This document shows, one piece after another, positions 58,370 through 64,000 of a DNA stretch of 64,000 nucleotides. A program made the translations under genes and the position numbers. Position 1 is the stretch's first letter, and each line of letters starts with the position of its first letter. Source of the DNA: Puia sp. (GTDB lineage Bacteria; Bacteroidota; Bacteroidia; Chitinophagales; Chitinophagaceae); assembly GCA_031292515.1 (NCBI GenBank), contig JARLGZ010000177.1:307998-371997 (forward strand). Direction: 5' to 3'. The notes below the pieces were generated by a model, which searched no databases, was not told the DNA's origin, and saw only the letters and a list, made by a program, of their open reading frames with translations.

Positions 58370-58513
58370 AAATATTTACAGAAAAAAAACGACCCTGATG
58401 CTCCAAAAAAAATAATAACTACAATATTGATTGTTAGTATATTTCATATAAATAAAATATCAAACTTAAAAAATATTTTTTTGCGAGCATCTTATTTTAT
58501 AAACTTGTATGAC

Positions 58514-58523
58514 GTTATATAAC
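58514..58523. promoter_or_regulatory. Candidate GntR operator, GH29 side
   Basis: GTTATATAAC is a perfect 10-bp palindrome, with a second TATGAC word adjoining it at 58508-58513. It ends 33 bases before the GH29 start codon at 58557, the same distance as the site on the GntR side. A weak -7-like word TAAACTTG lies just upstream (58500-58507), so bound regulator would cover the start of transcription. Confidence 0.55.
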
Positions 58524-58556
58524 TTTTCGCTGACACGCACTCATAAAAGCTTGAAC

Positions 58557-60152
58557 ATGTTTCAAACCCGACTGACCGCCCTCCTGCTCCTTTGCCTGCT
58601 ATACCGGCCATCCGCCGGCGCGCAGGATATTCATCATACTGTGGATACCTCCCGGCTCCGGCAGGAGAGAGCCCGAAAAATCCATCTGCCGGCTACAGAC
58701 GTGCACTATCAGCAGGTCAAAGATTATGTGGAAGAACAGCCCGACCCCGATTATTTTCATGCATCCGAAAATGCATACGAATCCTTCCGCGACATGAAAT
58801 TCGGCGTTCGTATTCATTGGGGAATCTACGCGGCCTGGCAAATGGCCCATGAGTCCTGGGGATTCCTGGAACTCTCCGATGCCAAAAAGCAACAATACCA
58901 AGAGACCTACAAGACCTGGAATCCCACCGGCTTCAACGCCGACGAATGGATGGATCTCTTCCGGGAGGCCGGGCTAAAGTGTTTTGCCTTCACATCCAAG
59001 CACCATGACGGCTTCTCCCTGTTCGACACAAAGACAAGGGTCAGGCAGCGGGTGAACTATCTTGCCCCGGGCGGACCGGCCATCGAGGATTGCGATCTTT
59101 CCTATAGTATCATGGAAGGCCCTTTCCGCCGGGACATCGTAAAAGAACTTTGCGAATCGGCGCGACGCCACGACATCAGGATTGACCTGTACTTCTCGCA
59201 TCCGGACTGGTATGATGCCGATTTCCGACCCTACAATTATCATCCGCTCCAGACACCCGATGCAAAAAACAACCCAACGAATTATGGTGACAAGAATAGC
59301 TTCTCGGACAGTTATTCCGATAACAGGCATCCTTCTATGGCGCCGGACCCTACCCCTCTGCAAAGGGAGAGGATGATCGAACGTCACCGGCAACAATTAA
59401 CGGAACTGCTGACCAACTATGGGAAGATCGATATGATCTGCCTGGACCAATATTTTGGACCTACCGCATGGCCGGATCTGAAGAAGACGATTAAGATGGC
59501 GCGGACCCTTCAGCCGGATGTCATGCTCCGGTGTCGCGGCATCGGTAATTACGGTGATTACTATACGCCGGAGGGTTTCGTCCCCGGCAAGAAAGAGAAC
59601 ACCAACATGCCCTGGATGGTCATCTATCCCCTGGCAAGCGGATTCTCTTATGACAAGACAGACAGCAATTACAAGGGCAGCAAATGGATCATCCACAACC
59701 TCGTCGATGCCGTATCCAAAGGAGGCAATTTCATGGTCGGCATCGGACCGGACAGCATGGGTCATTTTCATCCCAAGGCGGTGGAGCAACTGAAAGAAAC
59801 AGGCCAGTGGCTGAAGATAAACGGCGAGGGCATCTACGCCACCCGCGCCCGGAAAGACTGGAAAGAAGGAACAGACATCCGCTACACTACAACGAAAGAC
59901 AAAAAATACATCTATGCCTTTGCACTGGATTGGCCCGGTAAAAAACTGACGCTAAAGACGGTCAAACCCGCAAAAGGAAGTGAAATCCGGTTGCTTGGAT
60001 ATGGAACAGCCCTGAAATGGCAATATACCGGCGGCCGGCTGACCATCCTCATTCCGTCGGCTTTGCAGGATGAGCATGCACGCCCTTGTCGTTCGGCCTG
60101 GGCCTTTCGCATTGAAGAATCACCCGCGGCGGTATCGGTGGCAAACCGGTAG
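58557..60152 (+). CDS. GH29 alpha-L-fucosidase, 531 aa
   Basis: This is an exported retaining glycosidase that removes alpha-L-fucose from glycans. The ATG at 58557 gives a signal peptide (MFQTRLTALLLLCLLYRPSAGAQ); the frame from 58509 contains the operator and a non-leader N-terminus. The GH29 core is clear: FGVRIHWGIYAAW, AFTSKHHDGFSLFDTK, the nucleophile Asp in KIDMICLDQYFG, and GGNFMVGIGPDSMGHFH. A C-terminal beta-sandwich covers about 455-525. It is the first gene of the divergent operon with the MFS transporter (15 bp gap), an aldo/keto reductase and an isochorismatase-fold fusion. Confidence 0.92.
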   Translation: MFQTRLTALLLLCLLYRPSAGAQDIHHTVDTSRLRQERARKIHLPATDVHYQQVKDYVEEQPDPDYFHASENAYESFRDMKFGVRIHWGIYAAWQMAHESWGFLELSDAKKQQYQETYKTWNPTGFNADEWMDLFREAGLKCFAFTSKHHDGFSLFDTKTRVRQRVNYLAPGGPAIEDCDLSYSIMEGPFRRDIVKELCESARRHDIRIDLYFSHPDWYDADFRPYNYHPLQTPDAKNNPTNYGDKNSFSDSYSDNRHPSMAPDPTPLQRERMIERHRQQLTELLTNYGKIDMICLDQYFGPTAWPDLKKTIKMARTLQPDVMLRCRGIGNYGDYYTPEGFVPGKKENTNMPWMVIYPLASGFSYDKTDSNYKGSKWIIHNLVDAVSKGGNFMVGIGPDSMGHFHPKAVEQLKETGQWLKINGEGIYATRARKDWKEGTDIRYTTTKDKKYIYAFALDWPGKKLTLKTVKPAKGSEIRLLGYGTALKWQYTGGRLTILIPSALQDEHARPCRSAWAFRIEESPAAVSVANR

Positions 60153-60167
60153 CGAACCTAAACGATC

Positions 60168-61505
60168 ATGATCATGGATAAAGGCTTTCCCACCAGTCGG
60201 CATCCGATTGACCCTGCAGGTAAAGGCAGACTACCGCGGATGCGTTGGATCATGATCACAATGGCCTTTTTCGCCACGGTGCTGAACTATGTGCACCGTC
60301 TGTCTTTTGCCAATCTATCGGCCACGGGGAGCCTGCGGCACCTCATCTCAGATGAAGCTTTCGGATTTATCGCTACCGCCTTCTTTATTGCCTATATGAT
60401 TTCGAATGCCGTATCAGGATTTGTGATCGACAGGCTGGGTACGCGGATAGGCTATTCGCTTTGCATGGCCTGCTGGACGACAGCAGCTTTGCTGCACGCG
60501 ATCGCCGCCAGCCCTTTTCAATTCGGTGTGTTCCGCTTCCTGCTCGGCATTGGCGAGGCGGGCAACTGGCCCGCAGCCATTAAGTTAACGGATGAATGGT
60601 TTTCTCCGGAAGAACGCTCTATCGCGACGGGCATTTTCAATAGTGGGGCCGCCATTGGCGCGATCATAGCCCCGCCCCTGATCGCCTGGATGGGCATCTC
60701 CTACGGATGGCAGGCCAGCTTCATCCTGATCGGCCTCCTGGGCTATGGCTGGCTTGCCGCATTCTGGTTTATTTACTACACGCCGGGAAAGTCCGCAAAA
60801 AAAAGCATCCGGCGGATCATACCCCCGCTGAAATTATTGAGGACACGGTTCGTAAGCCGCTTGTTTTTGTCAAAATTCTTCATGGATCCCATCTGGTATT
60901 TTATCACGTTCTGGATCGCCCGCTACCTGGTGGACGTTCATGGATGGGGATTGGCGAAAATAGGACGGTTCTCCCTGATCCCATTCGTAACGGCCGATCT
61001 CGGCAATGTCCTCGGCGGCCTGTTCACCCAATACACGATCCGCGCGGGAATCGCCATTCCCAAAGCCAGGAAGATCACCGCCGCCACCTCAGGTCTGATC
61101 GTGGCCCTTGCGCTTTTGTCGGGCCCTTTGCTGATACACGATGCGACGATGGCTATCGGAATGCTGGCAATAGCCGGATTCGGACATGCCGCGTATACCT
61201 CGAATACGATGGCCTTCCCGGCGGATGTGGTTCCTCCGAACGCCACGGCTTCGGTATGGGGTCTTGTAAGCGTCGGGGCCGGGCTGGGGGGTGCATTTTT
61301 TCAGTCGGTCTCCGGCATTGCAGTTCACAGGATCTCCCTGCATGCCGGTTATGCATCGGCATACAATATCGTATTTCTGGGCTATGGAATCATCGCCCTT
61401 ATCGGGTTGGCCATCGTGCTGTTCGCAATGGGACCCCTGGTCCCGGACAAGGGATTGTTCGAAGAGGACGCTCCCGCCAAGTTGAAAACTATCGTCGTGA
61501 AATAA
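60168..61505 (+). CDS. MFS transporter, sugar-acid (hexuronate/galactonate) type, 445 aa
   Basis: This is an inner-membrane proton-coupled importer of the anion:cation symporter branch (ExuT, GudP, DgoT relatives). The signs are RWIMITMAFFATVLNYVHRL at helix 1, GFVIDRLGTRIGYSLCM in the first loop, FRFLLGIGEAGNWPAAIKLTDEWFSPEERS in helices 4-5, and FFQSVSGIAVH in helix 11. Members of this branch carry hexuronates or aldonates, which fits the galactonate-degrading enzymes encoded by the divergent operon. Two ATGs (60168, 60174) are equally acceptable as starts. Confidence 0.88.
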   Translation: MIMDKGFPTSRHPIDPAGKGRLPRMRWIMITMAFFATVLNYVHRLSFANLSATGSLRHLISDEAFGFIATAFFIAYMISNAVSGFVIDRLGTRIGYSLCMACWTTAALLHAIAASPFQFGVFRFLLGIGEAGNWPAAIKLTDEWFSPEERSIATGIFNSGAAIGAIIAPPLIAWMGISYGWQASFILIGLLGYGWLAAFWFIYYTPGKSAKKSIRRIIPPLKLLRTRFVSRLFLSKFFMDPIWYFITFWIARYLVDVHGWGLAKIGRFSLIPFVTADLGNVLGGLFTQYTIRAGIAIPKARKITAATSGLIVALALLSGPLLIHDATMAIGMLAIAGFGHAAYTSNTMAFPADVVPPNATASVWGLVSVGAGLGGAFFQSVSGIAVHRISLHAGYASAYNIVFLGYGIIALIGLAIVLFAMGPLVPDKGLFEEDAPAKLKTIVVK

Positions 61506-61513
61506 AACATCAT

Positions 61514-62563
61514 ATGGAATACAGACAATGCGGGTATACGGATTTGAAGTTATCGGTTATCGGAACGGGTTGCTGGGCCTTCGGCGGCGGCGAATACTGG
61601 GGTCCGAATGATCAATCCGATACCAACGCCGTTGTGCGGGCCGCCGTTGAAGCCGGCATCAACTATTTCGATACGGCCGAGGCGTATAATGAAGGCAGGA
61701 GTGAACGCTCATTGGGAGAAGCCATCCGGGACATCCCCCGCGACAAGGTCCTTCTCGGCTCCAAAATATCGCCCTCTCATTGTTATCCGGACCTGCTCGA
61801 GCGACATTGCGAAGCCTCGCTAAAGAGGCTCGGGACGGACTACCTGGATCTCTATATGATCCATTGGCCGATCCATCCCCATTCCATCCGGCATTTTACA
61901 AAGGACGAATCGGTTATCAACCACCCACCCCTATTGGAAGAGGCATTGGCAAGGATGGAAACGCTGAAACAAAAAGGCATGATCCGGGAACTGGGCATCA
62001 GCAATTTCAGCCGGGCCAGGATGCAGGACATTCCCGCAAAAATCAGGATCGCCGCCAACGAACTGCCCTACAACCTGCTGTGCAGGGCCATCGAATTCGA
62101 TACACTGCCCCATTGCCAAAAAAAGGGGGTCGGAATCATCGGTTACATGACCCTGCTGCAGGGTATCCTGACCGGCCTCTACAGAAGCCTGGAGGAAGTC
62201 CCCGAGTGGCAAAGACGCACCCGGCATTTTCGGGCTGCCGGTTCACCTCTCTCCCGGCATGGAGAAGACGGATTTGAGGAACAAACAGAGAAGGCCCGCA
62301 CTGCCGTCCGGATGATCGCCGGGGAAGAAGGCATCAGCCTGGCATCCCTCGCCACCCGCTGGGTACTCGCCAACCCCGCGATCACCTGCGCGTTGATCGG
62401 CGCCCGCAATACCCGAAAACTCGAAGAGAATATCGCCGCGGCGGAGGGTCGTCTTTCGACCGACACCCTTAACAGATTAGATAAAGTCACGGATAAATTA
62501 AAAAATAAAATGGACGCCCATTTCGATTATTATGAAAGTACGCAAAATGACAGAACACTCTAA
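61514..62563 (+). CDS. Aldo/keto reductase, 349 aa
   Basis: This is a cytosolic NAD(P)-dependent oxidoreductase. The start at 61514 (MEYRQCGYTDLKLSVIGTGCWAFGG) lies 8 bp after the MFS stop; the same frame is open for another 800 bp upstream, through the transporter gene, but only in a shadow frame. The catalytic tetrad is present: Asp53 and Tyr58 (YFDTAEAYNEG), a Lys in LLGSKIS and His in YMIHWPIHP. Several aldo/keto reductases of sugar operons oxidise the released aldose (fucose, galactose, arabinose) to the lactone. That role would connect fucosidase or galactosidase products with an aldonate dehydratase, but it is not proven here. Confidence 0.9.
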   Translation: MEYRQCGYTDLKLSVIGTGCWAFGGGEYWGPNDQSDTNAVVRAAVEAGINYFDTAEAYNEGRSERSLGEAIRDIPRDKVLLGSKISPSHCYPDLLERHCEASLKRLGTDYLDLYMIHWPIHPHSIRHFTKDESVINHPPLLEEALARMETLKQKGMIRELGISNFSRARMQDIPAKIRIAANELPYNLLCRAIEFDTLPHCQKKGVGIIGYMTLLQGILTGLYRSLEEVPEWQRRTRHFRAAGSPLSRHGEDGFEEQTEKARTAVRMIAGEEGISLASLATRWVLANPAITCALIGARNTRKLEENIAAAEGRLSTDTLNRLDKVTDKLKNKMDAHFDYYESTQNDRTL

Positions 62564-64000
62564 AACGGCCCTGCTTGCAGGCTTTTTCCTCCTGACCTTT
62601 ACTTTTAGCGGTCAGCAAGCCTCCGCCCAATCCTCGTCTCCCGGAGATTCGGTCATCGTGGAATACAGCACCCGTGACAGTAATAACCAGGTAATCGTCA
62701 GGCAGGAGAAAGTGGATCCCCGCACGGTAGGCATCGTCGTGATTGATATGTGGAACTGGCATTGGTGCAAGACGGCCGCCGCAAGGGTAGGCTGTATGGT
62801 CCCCCGTATGAACAAATGCCTGGAAGGAGCGCGGAAAATGGGTATGCAGGTTTTTCTCTGTCCCACGGATGTCGCCAATAACTATGTCGGCACTCCCCAA
62901 CGGGAACAAGCCCTTGCAGTGAACAAACTGCCGCTGCCGCCCTCACTCAATATTTTATGCCCGCATCCCGGCGGCGGAGGCTGCATGTGCGGAGAAGACC
63001 ATTGCATCACCACCTTCGGATGGAACCGGATGGCCGACAGTCTGAGGGTGTTGCCGGAAGACCTGATCTCATCGGGCCCGCAGGAACTATACTCCCTGTG
63101 CAAGGCCAGGGGCATCACACAGCTCTGGTATATGGGCGTACACACCAACAACTGCGTACTCGGCAAACCCGAGGGTATGCGCAATATGATGAACTATGGC
63201 CTCCACTGCGCCCTGGTCCGTGACCTCCAGGATCCCGAAACCTTTTACGACCCGGTAAAAGGAGTCACCCCCGACGACAACAATGCACGCATCGTGGCCC
63301 ATTTCGAAAAGTACCTGGCCCCGAGTATCAATCTCGGTGACTTCCTGGCACTAAACGGATGGTGGGACAAGGACTGGATCGTCGACCCCGTCCGGATCAC
63401 GCCCTGGGGCAAACCCGAACGCCCCCATCAATTCAGGGACAGGCAGATCGTCACGCTTACGACGCCTTTGAATCCGGGGGTCGAGATCCACTATACGCTG
63501 GATGGGAGCGAACCCACCCTCCTGTCCCCCTTATATGCCAGGCCCTTTACCATTGACGCGACCACGAAAGTACGGGCTATCGCCTTCCGGAACGGACGCC
63601 CTTCCAACCTGGAGAGCACAGGCTATTTTACGAAACTCCCGGAAGCCCCCGGATTGCCCGAGGTCTACCTGTCCACCCTTACATGGATCGACCTGAACAG
63701 ACCCAGCCGCATCCCCGTTGCCGACCGATCCATCATGAAGACAAAACTGCGCATACATGGCGAGACATTCACCCGGGGAATGGGCACGCAGGCTCCTTCA
63801 TTCTTAACCTATGCTATCGAGCCCGGCTATGCTTTTTTCGTGGCGCGTTGCGGAGTGGATGATTACCTGAACGATATCAACACAGGAAGGGAGGTGACAA
63901 GATTCCCAACGGTTGTCTTCAAGGTCTTTATCGATGGGAACCTGGCCGGGGAGAGCCCGGTCATGCGGAGCAGCCAATGGGCCTGGAGCTTCCATATCCC
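62532..64000 (+). CDS. Exported isochorismatase-fold protein fused to chitobiase-C and NPCBM-like domains (partial)
   Basis: The frame runs from ATG 62532 (or 62547) off the right edge, about 490 codons. A signal peptide (about 10-35, AGFFLLTFTFSGQQASA) leads into a cysteine-hydrolase/isochorismatase fold: GIVVIDMWNWHW with the catalytic Asp, and MGVHTNNCVLGKPEGM with the nucleophile Cys position. At about 310-360 a chitobiase/hexosaminidase C-terminal-type module (VEIHYTLDGSEPTLLSP) follows. From about 395, MKTKLRIHGETFTRGMGTQAP and FVARCGVDDYL match the NPCBM carbohydrate-binding domain. The start overlaps the aldo/keto reductase end by 32 (or 17) bp, so it is the next operon gene. Hydrolysis of an amide- or ester-modified glycan is a possible role. 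Confidence 0.82.
   Translation, partial: MKVRKMTEHSKTALLAGFFLLTFTFSGQQASAQSSSPGDSVIVEYSTRDSNNQVIVRQEKVDPRTVGIVVIDMWNWHWCKTAAARVGCMVPRMNKCLEGARKMGMQVFLCPTDVANNYVGTPQREQALAVNKLPLPPSLNILCPHPGGGGCMCGEDHCITTFGWNRMADSLRVLPEDLISSGPQELYSLCKARGITQLWYMGVHTNNCVLGKPEGMRNMMNYGLHCALVRDLQDPETFYDPVKGVTPDDNNARIVAHFEKYLAPSINLGDFLALNGWWDKDWIVDPVRITPWGKPERPHQFRDRQIVTLTTPLNPGVEIHYTLDGSEPTLLSPLYARPFTIDATTKVRAIAFRNGRPSNLESTGYFTKLPEAPGLPEVYLSTLTWIDLNRPSRIPVADRSIMKTKLRIHGETFTRGMGTQAPSFLTYAIEPGYAFFVARCGVDDYLNDINTGREVTRFPTVVFKVFIDGNLAGESPVMRSSQWAWSFHI

Noticed and set aside
60707..61513. Upstream extension of the aldo/keto reductase frame
   Set aside because: The frame is open by chance through the MFS gene; aldo/keto reductase homology starts at 61514, 8 bp after the MFS stop.

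Overview
The window looks like chromosome from a Bacteroidota bacterium, most likely a Chitinophagaceae-type soil or plant-associated glycan degrader. The reasons are by-eye G+C near one half, TonB-dependent receptors with and without a carboxypeptidase-like N-terminal domain, many secreted glycoside hydrolases and peptidases, Bacteroidota-style FtsX permeases, and promoter -7 elements of the TAnnTTTG type. No rRNA, tRNA, CRISPR array, insertion sequence or phage gene was recognised.

Layout. 1-4.7 kb: the end of a DUF3500 protein, an FtsX/MacB-like permease, an aldo/keto reductase, a doubtful small secreted ORF and an HxlR regulator. 4.7-12.4 kb: a COG0523 GTPase, then a locus made of a YncE-propeller phosphoesterase, a beta-helix lipoprotein and a TonB-dependent receptor. 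12.5-18.1 kb: an MFS exporter with a MarR regulator, a short SlyD-like protein coupled to a GH116 hydrolase, and a Lys/Ala/Pro-rich secreted protein. 18.1-21.5 kb: a GH20 hexosaminidase divergent from a GPH-type sugar symporter. 21.5-26.8 kb: a lipid-modification cluster (two cyclopropane-fatty-acid-synthase-like methyltransferases, DUF1365, an FAD oxidoreductase, a DUF1295 reductase). 27.2-33.9 kb: polysaccharide export (Wzm/Wzt), two glycosyltransferases and an acyltransferase. 34.2-39.5 kb: a second TonB receptor plus beta-helix lipoprotein plus histidine phosphatase, paralogous to the 5.8-12.4 kb locus. 39.6-41.6 kb: a two-component system. 41.6-49.5 kb: a secreted RraA/amidohydrolase/RidA trio, an M1 peptidase, an ENPP-like phosphodiesterase and an M28 peptidase. 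49.6-53.9 kb: two full outer-membrane barrel paralogs and one truncated copy, interrupted by a GH8. 54.0-64.0 kb: a GntR-controlled galactonate (DeLey-Doudoroff) operon divergent from a GH29/MFS/aldo-keto reductase/isochorismatase-fusion operon.

The most interesting signal is the pair of paralogous loci at 5.8-12.4 and 34.2-39.5 kb. Each combines a TonB receptor, a beta-helix lipoprotein ending in the same GNQH residues, and a secreted phosphatase of a different fold. Repeats of 11-bp period with a shared TAGACA core lie near both. I infer a TonB-dependent system for capturing organic phosphorus, built on a beta-helix lipoprotein instead of a SusD-like one. Other notable points are a set of normally cytosolic enzymes that all carry export signals (41.6-44.4 kb), matched palindromic operators at the same distance from both divergent starts around 58.4 kb, and an isochorismatase-fold protein fused to carbohydrate-associated domains at the right edge.
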